Part shown: one piece after another, positions 17,889 to 27,327 of the stretch | Numbering within the stretch: position 1 is the stretch's first letter | How the letters are laid out: each line of letters begins with the position of its first letter | Assembly: GCF_018860915.1 (NCBI RefSeq) | Contig: NZ_JAHKQD010000036.1 | Coordinates: 62,001 to 126,000, forward strand | From: Colwellia sp. C2M11 | GTDB lineage: Bacteria > Pseudomonadota > Gammaproteobacteria > Enterobacterales > Alteromonadaceae | Length of the DNA: 64,000 bases | Reading direction: 5' to 3' | Notes under the pieces: model-generated | Told to the model about the DNA's origin: nothing | Database searches by the model: none | The model's input: the letters and a program-made list of their open reading frames with translations, nothing else | Position numbers and translations under genes: made by a program

Positions 17889-19772
17889 TTAATCCGTATT
17901 ATTCCTAAGCCATTCTTCTAACACCACTAATTGCCATAATGTTTTATGGTGGTCAAACTTATCACTATTATGTTCTTGAATAAGTTGTTTAATACGCGAT
18001 TTTTTAAAAAACTGATGTAACTTAGTTTCAGCTGATAACAATAAATTTTCAGCGTAATCTCTCAATTCATTTTGAAACATTAATTTAAGTGGTGTAGGGA
18101 AACCCATTTTTTTACGATAAATAATGTCGTTGGGTAAAATACCTTCCATCATTTTCTTTAATGGGTATTTGCCTTCGCCTTTTTTAATTTTATGCTTACT
18201 TGGAATAGTCGCCGCAAATTCAACTAAACGATAATCTAAAAATGGAACTCGTAATTCAAGCGATGCGGCCATACTCATTCTGTCAGCTTTAATTAGTAAA
18301 TCATCAACTAACCAAGTTTTCGTATCAAAATAAAGCATTTTACTTAATGCATCGGCTTTTTTTGTTTTTTCAAAAAGGCTTTTGGTGTAATCACGGCTAG
18401 ATACTTGTGAGTCTTGTTCAATTTCAGCTTTAAATTCGGGTTTATAAAGCGCTTCTTTTTCATGGTCAGGGTAAGTAGACATACCTTTATAACGTTGTTC
18501 TATGGGTAACGTAGCCATGGTTAAGTACTTAGATATTTTATGGCTCTTACCTAACACCTTATTCGACACACCAGCAAAAAAATTACTGCCAGTTTGCCCG
18601 ACTACGGCACGATATTTATCTAAGACATTCATGTATTGATATAAGTCATAACCTGCAAATATTTCATCTGAACCTTCACCTGACAAGGCAACGGTTACTT
18701 TTTCTTTTGCTAACTTAGCAACAAAGAATAATGAAATAGCTGCCGCTTCAGTAACAGGCTCATCCATTAAAGAAATGTATTCAGGAATAAATTCTTTAAA
18801 TTGAGCCGGTGTTATTTTTATCTCGTGATGATCTGTTTTAAATTTATCGGCAATAATTTGTGCATACGGTGTTTCATCAAAGCCTTTACCAAAGTCATAA
18901 CCTATAGAAAAAGTTTTTAATGGCTCTGTAACTCTATCAGCAAGTAAACCAACAACTGCACTAGAGTCGATACCACCACTGAGGAAAATACCTAAGGGCA
19001 CGTCACTGCGTAAACGTAAATCTATAGCGCTGTCTAATAATTTTTTACTACCATCAACATAATAATCAAAACCTTTGTCATCACTATTATTAGCAAACGA
19101 TAAGTCCCAGTATTGTTTGATAGAAAAACTACCGTCTTTAAAAATACCATAATGTCCTGGCATTAAACGCTTAATACCTTGGTGTAAGGTGTTTTCACCT
19201 GGGATATAACCAAAGCTCATGTAACTATCGATTAATTGCACATTGAGTGCAGGCTTTTTATCTAAACCTTTTAAAATAGCTTTGGTTTCAGAAGCAAAAA
19301 TAAATTCTTCATCACTTTGAAAATAATAAACAGGTTTTATTCCTAAACGATCACGCGCTAGAAATAGCTCTTTTTTATTACCATCCCAAATAGCAATGGC
19401 AAACATGCCATTAAAATGTTTTAAGCAATCAACCCCATATTCTAAATACGCTTTAAGAACAACTTCAGTGTCGGCACCGGTTTCAAAGGTGTAACCTTTA
19501 GTTTCTAGTTCCGCACGTATTTCAAGATAATTATACACTTCACCATTATAGGAAATAACACAATTATGTGCAGCTTCAACGCGTGGTTGATGACCAGCGG
19601 GTGTTGGATCAAGAATACTTAAGCGTAAATGCGCCAAGCCTATTTTTTCAGCCTCATCAAACCAAAGACCGTTACTGTCAGGACCACGATATGGCATAGT
19701 ATCGCGCATTGATTTAAAACGACTTTTGTCGATTGTCCCATTAAAATGAATTTTTCCTAAAATACCGCACAT
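17889..19772 (-). CDS. Asparagine synthetase-type glutamine amidotransferase (first copy)
   Basis: A 627-residue two-domain enzyme. Cys2 (MCGILG) is the N-terminal nucleophile that frees ammonia from glutamine, with RLSILD, SYNGEVYNY and GADTEVVLKAY as substrate-site motifs. The C-terminal ATP pyrophosphatase domain has the P-loop LSGGIDSSAVVG and the LSGEGSDEIFAGY segment. It could make asparagine, but its place between two acyltransferase genes suggests amidation of a uronic acid or similar precursor. Upstream spacing to the acyltransferase gene is seven bases. A second paralogue lies at 27.3-29.2 kb. Confidence 0.9.
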   Translation of the reverse strand: MCGILGKIHFNGTIDKSRFKSMRDTMPYRGPDSNGLWFDEAEKIGLAHLRLSILDPTPAGHQPRVEAAHNCVISYNGEVYNYLEIRAELETKGYTFETGADTEVVLKAYLEYGVDCLKHFNGMFAIAIWDGNKKELFLARDRLGIKPVYYFQSDEEFIFASETKAILKGLDKKPALNVQLIDSYMSFGYIPGENTLHQGIKRLMPGHYGIFKDGSFSIKQYWDLSFANNSDDKGFDYYVDGSKKLLDSAIDLRLRSDVPLGIFLSGGIDSSAVVGLLADRVTEPLKTFSIGYDFGKGFDETPYAQIIADKFKTDHHEIKITPAQFKEFIPEYISLMDEPVTEAAAISLFFVAKLAKEKVTVALSGEGSDEIFAGYDLYQYMNVLDKYRAVVGQTGSNFFAGVSNKVLGKSHKISKYLTMATLPIEQRYKGMSTYPDHEKEALYKPEFKAEIEQDSQVSSRDYTKSLFEKTKKADALSKMLYFDTKTWLVDDLLIKADRMSMAASLELRVPFLDYRLVEFAATIPSKHKIKKGEGKYPLKKMMEGILPNDIIYRKKMGFPTPLKLMFQNELRDYAENLLLSAETKLHQFFKKSRIKQLIQEHNSDKFDHHKTLWQLVVLEEWLRNNTD

Positions 19773-19779
19773 AATGCTT

Positions 19780-20835
19780 TCAATTTCCTTTAAAAGAGGC
19801 TAGTTTCATTAGTTGTTTTTTGCAAATTCTATTTGTCGTTGTCTCAACATATTTATTAATGATTAATGCTACAAGAACACATGCCACGGTAGTGAGAATA
19901 ATAGATATAACAATAGAATGCGTATATTTATACATTGACTCTATTATTACATAGCCTACTTCCTGGTGAATTAAGTATAATGAATATGATATTGCACCCA
20001 ATTTTATCAGAATTCGATTCTTTAAAAATTCCAATTTATTATTTATAAATAAATGGAATAATAAAAAATACAAAGAAACTAATGTGGATGAAATAATATT
20101 AACTCTATTAATTTCAAATAGGCACAATATCCATTGAAATAACATGAGAGTATATATAAAGACATACGTAGAAATACTTATATTGTTCAAACTATTAACA
20201 TCTTTTTTATATTCCCATATTTTATAAAAAACAATACCAGCCCAAAATAAATGTAGATGAGGAAATAGTGATATGTATTGTAGTTTTATATGTACGGGAT
20301 ATAGAATATTGAATATTGTAAAAAACAAAAAGCCTATAAAAGTTATAATTAAAGGTTTTATTGTAATCTTTCCTGATTTACCAAATAAAATGGCAATCAT
20401 AAAATAAAAAAACAATTCATACATTAAGGTCCAATATGAACCATCAATAGGTTCTCTCCAAAAAAACTGTGGAGCCATTGTTAAATTAAATAAAAATTGG
20501 TCCCAATTAATAGTACTCTGCTCACGAAAGAAATAAAGCACTAAACTAGTAAAAATCACACAAAACCAATAAGTAGGAAATAATCTAGAGAATCGTGAGA
20601 TAGCAAATGCAGTAACATTGCGCCCTTTCTCTAACGTTAATGAAATAACAAAACCACTAATAATAAAAAACAGTTCAACACCATAACGGCCTATACTCAA
20701 TTCTAACCATTCAGGGGGATACTGCTGAGCTCCATATCCATATTTAATACCATAAACCACAATAAAATGATGCAATACAACAGCTAACGCTGCTAAGCCT
20801 CTTAAGCTATCGAGAACCTGTAATCTTTCTTTCAT
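19780..20835 (-). CDS. Acyltransferase-3 family membrane protein
   Basis: A 351-residue integral membrane protein of the acyltransferase-3 family, without the SGNH extension. It starts with VLDSLRGLAALAVVLHHF, has GVELFFIISGFVISLTL as the second conserved block, then the SRFSRLFPTYW arginine region, and about ten hydrophobic segments. It should O-acylate a sugar of the exopolysaccharide or its lipid-linked precursor. It lies seven bases before the asparagine-synthetase-type gene, in the same direction. Confidence 0.88.
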   Translation of the reverse strand: MKERLQVLDSLRGLAALAVVLHHFIVVYGIKYGYGAQQYPPEWLELSIGRYGVELFFIISGFVISLTLEKGRNVTAFAISRFSRLFPTYWFCVIFTSLVLYFFREQSTINWDQFLFNLTMAPQFFWREPIDGSYWTLMYELFFYFMIAILFGKSGKITIKPLIITFIGFLFFTIFNILYPVHIKLQYISLFPHLHLFWAGIVFYKIWEYKKDVNSLNNISISTYVFIYTLMLFQWILCLFEINRVNIISSTLVSLYFLLFHLFINNKLEFLKNRILIKLGAISYSLYLIHQEVGYVIIESMYKYTHSIVISIILTTVACVLVALIINKYVETTTNRICKKQLMKLASFKGN

Positions 20836-20899
20836 TTATTGAAGTTCCGCTATTTATGCTAAGCATATGAATAAACATTTTTATTAACAAATCAAAATT

Positions 20900-22084
20900 T
20901 TAACTAATTGATTCTACTTGATGAAATAATTTTATATAAGAAGAGAATACTACTTTACTACTAAAGCGCTTATCTATTGTAGTAGAAAAATTTTCAATTA
21001 GGCAATTAATTTCATGTTCATTTTTTAAAAACCTCACCAACTGTTGATACCACACCAGTGCGGTATTTTCCGTTATTAGTATGCCATCATAATCAGGTGA
21101 AATTATTTCTTTCACTCCTCCTACTGCATGAGCCATTATTGGAATATTTAACAAGCCTGCTTCAAGTAAAGCTAGACCAAAAGGTTCATCCCTAGATGGT
21201 AATAAAAACAACTCGGCTTTACTTAAAATTTGCATTACATGCTTATGAGAAAGATCGGTATAAAATACAATACGATCAGATAATCCGAGTTGATTAACCA
21301 AATTTTTAAGTTCCATTAAATATTCGGTTTGCCTGCCAATAAATACAAGTTGATGATTATGAACTGGATAATTTTCATTTAATAATTGAAAAGCATGAAT
21401 CAATATATCCTGTCCTTTTTTAGGTTCAAATGTGCCTATATTAACAAAATAAGGATTTATTAATGATTTATTTTCATTAATAGGGAATGAATAGTTTTTT
21501 ATTTTCTCGCTATCAATCCCATTAGGTATCACTACTATTTTTTCACTATATAAACTAGATTTTTTAATTAATCTTTCTTTCATTGATAAAGAACAAACAA
21601 CTATTCGGTAAACAAGTCTAGAAAAATATTTTAGAGCCTTTTCTGTTGTAGTTATATGCAATTGGTCGATATCAGCCCCATGAAAACTAAAAACCAACCT
21701 AATTTTAAATAACTTACAAATGTTTAGTAAGCTCAATACATTCGCAGTTGGAAAGTGAACATTAATCACCTGAACATTATGCTTCTTAATTACCATATAC
21801 CATTGAAAATACATTTTAGGCTTTTGAATAAAAAGGTACTTAATTTTTTTTGCGTAGGTATTACAACAACTTATATCTGTTGTGGGTATTCTGATAACTT
21901 CATATTCTTTGTTATCATCGTTAGTCTTCTTTTGCCAATTATTAATATGTAATATGACATTATAAGGGGAGTCTGGTAACACAAACTGACTAATGAGATC
22001 TTTAACAACTGTATTTACACCACCTTTTTTATAAAGCTCCCATGGTATAGATAGGACCACAGAGGGCTTATTACTATTTGCCAT
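20900..22084 (-). CDS. GT4 glycosyltransferase
   Basis: A 394-residue GT-B enzyme. The N-terminal domain starts VVLSIPWELYKKGGVNTVV, with the GG loop of the acceptor side. The C-terminal domain has NIGTFEPKKGQDILIHAF and the donor site EPFGLALLEAGLLNIPIMAH, whose EPFGLALLE part is the usual E-x7-E. It should add one residue to the lipid-linked repeat. A G-rich ribosome site (GGGGGG) lies six bases before the ATG. It is flanked by 64 and 113 bases without genes, so it might have its own promoter. Confidence 0.9.
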   Translation of the reverse strand: MANSNKPSVVLSIPWELYKKGGVNTVVKDLISQFVLPDSPYNVILHINNWQKKTNDDNKEYEVIRIPTTDISCCNTYAKKIKYLFIQKPKMYFQWYMVIKKHNVQVINVHFPTANVLSLLNICKLFKIRLVFSFHGADIDQLHITTTEKALKYFSRLVYRIVVCSLSMKERLIKKSSLYSEKIVVIPNGIDSEKIKNYSFPINENKSLINPYFVNIGTFEPKKGQDILIHAFQLLNENYPVHNHQLVFIGRQTEYLMELKNLVNQLGLSDRIVFYTDLSHKHVMQILSKAELFLLPSRDEPFGLALLEAGLLNIPIMAHAVGGVKEIISPDYDGILITENTALVWYQQLVRFLKNEHEINCLIENFSTTIDKRFSSKVVFSSYIKLFHQVESIS

Positions 22085-22197
22085 TTAATTACCCCCCCTA
22101 CTCCTATAATGCTTATGTAGATTACGTATAGCAAAGTAATTAAACATAAAACAGTTATTTCAAATTTTATTTACAACATCTTGTCTTATAATCTCCC

Positions 22198-23346
22198 CTA
22201 AAGTATTTCCGATATAATATTTAAAATTGATTCTGTCCTCTTTTTCCATGTATTATTTTGCGCTACATTTTTACGAAGTAAAACATTTTCGTCTGTATCT
22301 TTACTACTCAATAAATTATTTATTTCGTTCACCCATTCATCAACCTCGTGTCTAATTGCGATAACATTTTCAAATTCGAATGCACTATCAATAGGAGAAC
22401 AAATAATTGGTTTACCAACAGTTAAATATTCATGTAATTTAAGAGGGTAACCTGCATTTGCAAATGAATCAGGATCTGTGCGGTAGGGAATAATGTTTAT
22501 ATCCATAGCATTCATATAACTAGGTACATCAGCTAACTTCTGATTACCTAAAAAATAAACATTAGAAAGAGCTTTAAGTTTACCCATATCTTCATTTTGA
22601 AAGCTATCGATTGTTCCCTCAGAACCTACAACATAAAAATCACAATGACTTAACGATTGAAATAATTGCAACAGAAGTGAAATATCAATTTTTGCATTTA
22701 TTGATCCTGTATAACCCACTTTAGGACGATTAATTTCACTATTAATGCCTATTACTTTGTTATTTACGTTAGAAAATAGTGTGAAATCTACGCCATTTGG
22801 TACGAAATATACCTTTTCAGGCTGATGAAAGCGCTCTATATAATTTTTTTGAAGAAGTTTAGACGTTGTAAACATGACATCTGCTTTTTTTAATAAAAGT
22901 TCTTCTCCATTTTTAGCTACATCATCAGAATACAAGCTATTAAAGTCATCATAAGGATGGTAAACAAGAAAATCATGAGGTATCTCATCAATATATTCAC
23001 CATATATAGGATTGAAAACATACAAGATAGTACGATAATCAGAATCTATACGGCGTTGAATCTGCTTTACAAAATTCTTTTTTACGAGGTTGTCCCAACT
23101 CTTCAACTTTGTAATACGTAACATGTACTTAGGGAATTCTATATTATAAACGTTGTTAACCTTAGTATTGGTACCAAAAAAAGGCGCAGCCTTAAACCTC
23201 GATAATTTTCTATCCCAGTGCTTAAAAGGTGCGTTCGAATATATTACATTATGCTCTTCACCTATAATCGAAAACAAGTGTTGCCTATTCATCCAAACAC
23301 CCTCCCACCTATTTGGTGCGAGAACAATAAAATTATATTTTTCCAA
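22198..23346 (-). CDS. GT4-like glycosyltransferase
   Basis: A 382-residue GT-B protein of the more divergent type. It begins with LAPNRWEGVWMNRQHLFS, then has YHPYDDFNSLY, FTTSKLLQ and PNGVDFTLFS at the domain junction. GYTGSINAKIDISLLLQLF opens the C-terminal domain, and PLKLHEYLTVGKPIICSP is the donor site. It should transfer a sugar in the cytoplasm during repeat-unit assembly. It follows the flippase gene after 12 bases, so the two are probably cotranscribed. Confidence 0.85.
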   Translation of the reverse strand: MEKYNFIVLAPNRWEGVWMNRQHLFSIIGEEHNVIYSNAPFKHWDRKLSRFKAAPFFGTNTKVNNVYNIEFPKYMLRITKLKSWDNLVKKNFVKQIQRRIDSDYRTILYVFNPIYGEYIDEIPHDFLVYHPYDDFNSLYSDDVAKNGEELLLKKADVMFTTSKLLQKNYIERFHQPEKVYFVPNGVDFTLFSNVNNKVIGINSEINRPKVGYTGSINAKIDISLLLQLFQSLSHCDFYVVGSEGTIDSFQNEDMGKLKALSNVYFLGNQKLADVPSYMNAMDINIIPYRTDPDSFANAGYPLKLHEYLTVGKPIICSPIDSAFEFENVIAIRHEVDEWVNEINNLLSSKDTDENVLLRKNVAQNNTWKKRTESILNIISEIL

Positions 23347-23358
23347 AACACATTCCTT

Positions 23359-24810
23359 TTAAATAATCTTTAATTTACTGAGCATTTGCATTTCTATCCC
23401 TTTGGGTTTACCTACAGCCCACCAAAAGAATAATATACAGCTAACGTAAGTGATGACACCAATAACAATCAATAACATCAAATTTAAAAAATCTACATCA
23501 ATGATATAAAGTGATTTCATTACCCATATCATAATACTCATTATTAATGATGAGAGGACAGGCCTATATAAAATAGCCATCATACTTCTGAAAGAAATAT
23601 GAATTTCAAATTTTAACCATGAAAATGAAATAAAGAAGTTAATAATTGCACTGCAAAGCAATGCCTGCGCCGGACTTGATATGTTATCAAAGGATATGAT
23701 GCCAAATAACATAATTAATAAAATAATGATCCTAATACCTGAAATCATAGTGGTTATTTTGGGTTTTCCTATCGCCATAAAGATATAACCATTATTTGAT
23801 GACAGTGAAGTAACAAAAGCCGCTAACGATAACAACTGAATAACTTCAATAGCCCCTATCCACTTTTCACCTAAAACTACTGGAACAAAGTAATCGGAGA
23901 CACTAAACAGACCTAAAGCAGCAGGAAGCGCTAATATTGTGATCATCGAACACGTACTATAAAATAATAAAGTTAATTCTTTTAAGTTATCTTTTGCTTT
24001 AGAATATGCTGGATATGAAGCCTTATTAATTGGTGCACCTATCTCTGAAACAGGTAAAGTCGCCATTTCTTGACTTATAGAATAGAGCCCTGCAGCTTTT
24101 GTAGAAATCATTTTTCCTACAATCAAATCAATACTTTTATTGTTTATATAATAGAAAATATTATTAACCATTAACCATTTAGAGAATCTAAATAGTTCTT
24201 TTCCCCCTTTCATAGATAATGATGGAGAATAAGGTTTCATGATATAACTTTGAATTACGTTAAAAAGTGAAAGCGCTAACATACCATAAACTAATGCCAA
24301 GTAATTTCGCAAATACCACGCTAAAAATAAAGTAACGAAAAAACTAAATAATTTAGGAACTAACTGTAAGATCAGCTCTTTCTTAAAGTTCATATCCCTC
24401 TGAAAGTCTACAACTTTAATATTGATTAATGCATTAAACAAGAACATTAGCGCAACCCATCTAAACACTTCTATTAGTCGTTGATCATCAAAGAATGAAG
24501 CTAAGCTGGATGCCATAAAAAACATTAAGCTTGATGCTATTATGCCGAAGCATAAATTAATCGTAAAAGTAGTATCATAATCAGATTTTTGAGGGTCGGT
24601 TTTTTGAATAATTGCAGCATTGAAACCAAATAAACCAAATAGCTCGATAAATGAATAAATTGACATAACAATTGCTATAACCCCAAAATCCTCAGGAGTT
24701 AAAAGCCTAACTAAAATAAGAGAACTAATTATCCCTAAACTTTTTACTAACAATCTAGTAATAAGCATCCAGATAGCACTAGAGCCTAACTTTCCCGCTA
24801 AAGTAGACAT
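23359..24810 (-). CDS. Wzx-type polysaccharide flippase
   Basis: A 483-residue integral membrane protein with about 12-14 hydrophobic segments. The N-terminus, GSSAIWMLITRLLVKSLG followed by LVRLLTPEDFGVIAI, is the signature of the WzxC/TuaB branch of the MOP exporter superfamily. It should move the finished lipid-linked repeat unit from the inner to the outer leaflet of the cytoplasmic membrane. Its presence with an O-ligase/polymerase-like protein and a chain-length protein points to a Wzx/Wzy-type route. It lies 89 bases after the O-ligase gene. Confidence 0.9.
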   Translation of the reverse strand: MSTLAGKLGSSAIWMLITRLLVKSLGIISSLILVRLLTPEDFGVIAIVMSIYSFIELFGLFGFNAAIIQKTDPQKSDYDTTFTINLCFGIIASSLMFFMASSLASFFDDQRLIEVFRWVALMFLFNALINIKVVDFQRDMNFKKELILQLVPKLFSFFVTLFLAWYLRNYLALVYGMLALSLFNVIQSYIMKPYSPSLSMKGGKELFRFSKWLMVNNIFYYINNKSIDLIVGKMISTKAAGLYSISQEMATLPVSEIGAPINKASYPAYSKAKDNLKELTLLFYSTCSMITILALPAALGLFSVSDYFVPVVLGEKWIGAIEVIQLLSLAAFVTSLSSNNGYIFMAIGKPKITTMISGIRIIILLIMLFGIISFDNISSPAQALLCSAIINFFISFSWLKFEIHISFRSMMAILYRPVLSSLIMSIMIWVMKSLYIIDVDFLNLMLLIVIGVITYVSCILFFWWAVGKPKGIEMQMLSKLKII

Positions 24811-24900
24811 TTAGGTTTAACCTTATTTATTTTCCTAAAATGAAAGATTATATAAATTAATATCGGTGTTTTTTTTATGAATTTAAGTATTATCTGCATT

Positions 24901-26178
24901 TTATTTCTGATTGTTTTCTACTAGGGGTCTATTCAAAATATTACTAGCAATTATTATAAGCGCAATCATCCAAATTGTTATTTCTAACACTTTACTATTG
25001 GAAAACTGACTTGCTGCCATAACCCCAATCATTCCGCCAGTTAAACCCAACATGATAAGCCTTAGATCACGATCATATTCTTTATTTTTTGACATTGATA
25101 AACCTCTTTTAACCACACCCAAAATAATCAGAAAAAAGAGTCCTCCTCCTATAATTCCATGATCAGCTAACATTGTCATTGTTAAGTTATGCGAGCCACG
25201 TAATGCTCCTGCGGTAGTATTCGTTAAGTATTTTTGATCAATATATAACGGACTTAGTAGTAGTGTTGTACGATGACCATTTCCTATTAAAATATCCTCT
25301 TTAAACATTTCTATTTGCGCATTAATAATAATCATTCTTGATTGAGCGCTAACATCTATTTCTTCAGAGCTTTCTGCTGATATAATAGATTCTATTCTAT
25401 TAACAATTAAATCGATCGACACAAACGATAAGGCAATTAATGCAACAGCTCCCCACTTTATTAATGTACCTTTAAATTCTTTTGCCGAGAATAAAACTAA
25501 AAACAAGCCGGTTGCAACTAAAGCCCCTATTGCTCCGCGACTACCCGACATAATAATGAGATTACCTGCAAAAGCTAACGGGATAAGTAACCAGTATTTC
25601 TTTTTGATTGCATTACTCAGGAATAAGAAAGCTGCTGTTACTACTATAGGAATAACATGTATTGCGAGTAGATTGGAGTCATCTATACTTGGCAAGCCCG
25701 CTCGTTCAAACCTACCTCCACTGTGCGTTTGCAAAGCAGTAAAGCCAATATAAGCACAACCGATTAAGTTCGTTAAAATTACAACAATAAGCTTTTGTTT
25801 TGTATTAACTATTGTTATTAATAAAAAGTATAGAATGAGCAACTTTACTAATAAAACAAAATATATTTGATGCCATCCGGTACTTAAAACAAAAGGAAAT
25901 TGAAGTCCAACAAATACTACAAACGCAATCAATAATTTTGTTTCTTTAAACTTAAGCCAGTCCCTTTTGTTTTTTTCATGTATAAATACGCTAATTAGCG
26001 TTAATACAGCAACAATCAATGTCCATCTCATTTCCGGCAAAAAAGCCCCCCAATATTTACCAGGAGGATGCATATAAAAACAAAAGAAATATAGCAAAAT
26101 ACCTGCCATGGGCTTTTTTAATGTATATAATGCTCCAACCATAAAAACAAGAACAAAACCAATCGCTGTAATAGGCAT
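24901..26178 (-). CDS. O-antigen ligase/polymerase-like protein, exosortase A associated
   Basis: A 425-residue membrane protein with about 10-12 hydrophobic segments and a large periplasmic loop. The central LIIMSGSRGAIGALV and the loop's RGSHNLTMTMLADHGIIGG are typical of the Wzy/WaaL superfamily; the arginine and histidine of these parts are the usual functional residues. It resembles the exosortase A-associated putative O-glycosylation ligase (TIGR03097 by memory). It may polymerise the exopolysaccharide or attach glycan to a PEP-CTERM protein; the sequence cannot separate these. It is three bases after the glycosyltransferase gene, in one operon. Confidence 0.87.
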   Translation of the reverse strand: MPITAIGFVLVFMVGALYTLKKPMAGILLYFFCFYMHPPGKYWGAFLPEMRWTLIVAVLTLISVFIHEKNKRDWLKFKETKLLIAFVVFVGLQFPFVLSTGWHQIYFVLLVKLLILYFLLITIVNTKQKLIVVILTNLIGCAYIGFTALQTHSGGRFERAGLPSIDDSNLLAIHVIPIVVTAAFLFLSNAIKKKYWLLIPLAFAGNLIIMSGSRGAIGALVATGLFLVLFSAKEFKGTLIKWGAVALIALSFVSIDLIVNRIESIISAESSEEIDVSAQSRMIIINAQIEMFKEDILIGNGHRTTLLLSPLYIDQKYLTNTTAGALRGSHNLTMTMLADHGIIGGGLFFLIILGVVKRGLSMSKNKEYDRDLRLIMLGLTGGMIGVMAASQFSNSKVLEITIWMIALIIIASNILNRPLVENNQK

Positions 26179-26181
26179 AAC

Positions 26182-27327
26182 TTATCTCTTTTGGGTACTA
26201 TTTTCAGTTTCAAATAGCTTAACAATACGCTTAGCGTTCTCTTGCCAAATAAATTGCTTATCTACCACACTCGATTTAACTGCATTACGAAGAACGTCTA
26301 ACTCATTAATATGCTCAATAGCATACTCCAATTTTTCAATAAATGATGTTTGATTACCTTTTTCAAAAAACAATGCTGTTTCATCACTTAGTATTTCTCG
26401 AATATTTGGGTACTCTGGCGCAATAATTACACTACCGACAGCCATGTATTCAAACATTTTAAGGGGCGATGCATAAGCGGTAACGTCTGGTTGTAAAGCA
26501 ATGTCAAACTGTTCAACATAATCAAGCACTTTATCGCGAGTGACCAAACCTGCGAATTCAATTTTATCACTAATACCAAGCGCCTCTGCTTGGGCTTTTA
26601 ATTCTGGCAATATATTACCATCACCCACACAAATTAGTTTTAGCGGTAATGCTTTATATTTTGCTATGGCGTCAATAGCTTTGTCCATGCCATGCCAAGG
26701 GTGAATAAAACCCGTAAAACCAATCACAATGTCTTTTTTATCTTGTTGTATTGGTTTAGCAAGCATTTCATCAATAAACGATTGGTTAACTCCATTATGT
26801 ATAACCGTGATATTGCTTTCTTTTACACCCACAATACGAAGATGCTCTGCTAATACGTTAGTAACTGGCAAAGTGTGTGTTGCATTCTTCCACGTGTAAT
26901 TTTCAATCCATTTAGCGAACTTTACTAACGACAAACCACTATAACGACTACGCTCCTCAACCAAAGGAGCATTCACCTCTAAAATTAAGGGTATCTTAAA
27001 TAACTTACTCGCCCATATTCCTGCTGGTTGATAAAGATTATATCGCTCATAAATAAATTCAGGTTTGAATTGTTTTATGGCTATCACTAACTTAACGAAT
27101 ATCCAAAAACTGTATGTGAGCTCTAATAACTCGTATAACGCTCTAGGTAATTGTTTTTTTAGTTTTGTTACAAAGCCACCGTCGTGGCCAAAATCGCTAT
27201 TTTCATTAAGCGATGGGGCTACAAACTTAAGTTCATGCCCCTGTTCAAGAAGCGCATTAGTTAATTCTTCAACATGCACAAATTGACCATCTTTTGAAGC
27301 AATACGATGATGATATAAAATTTTCAT
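26182..27327 (-). CDS. GT4 glycosyltransferase
   Basis: A 381-residue GT-B enzyme. The N-terminus is ILYHHRIASKDGQFVHVEEL, the junction has VIHNGVNQSFIDE, and the C-domain has GFTGFIHPWHGMDKAIDAI and the donor motif SPLKMFEYMAVGSVIIAPE. It should add a sugar to the lipid-linked intermediate. Its start codon overlaps the stop of the amidotransferase gene upstream (ATGA, four bases), a sign of translational coupling. It is followed three bases later by the O-ligase gene. Confidence 0.9.
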   Translation of the reverse strand: MKILYHHRIASKDGQFVHVEELTNALLEQGHELKFVAPSLNENSDFGHDGGFVTKLKKQLPRALYELLELTYSFWIFVKLVIAIKQFKPEFIYERYNLYQPAGIWASKLFKIPLILEVNAPLVEERSRYSGLSLVKFAKWIENYTWKNATHTLPVTNVLAEHLRIVGVKESNITVIHNGVNQSFIDEMLAKPIQQDKKDIVIGFTGFIHPWHGMDKAIDAIAKYKALPLKLICVGDGNILPELKAQAEALGISDKIEFAGLVTRDKVLDYVEQFDIALQPDVTAYASPLKMFEYMAVGSVIIAPEYPNIREILSDETALFFEKGNQTSFIEKLEYAIEHINELDVLRNAVKSSVVDKQFIWQENAKRIVKLFETENSTQKR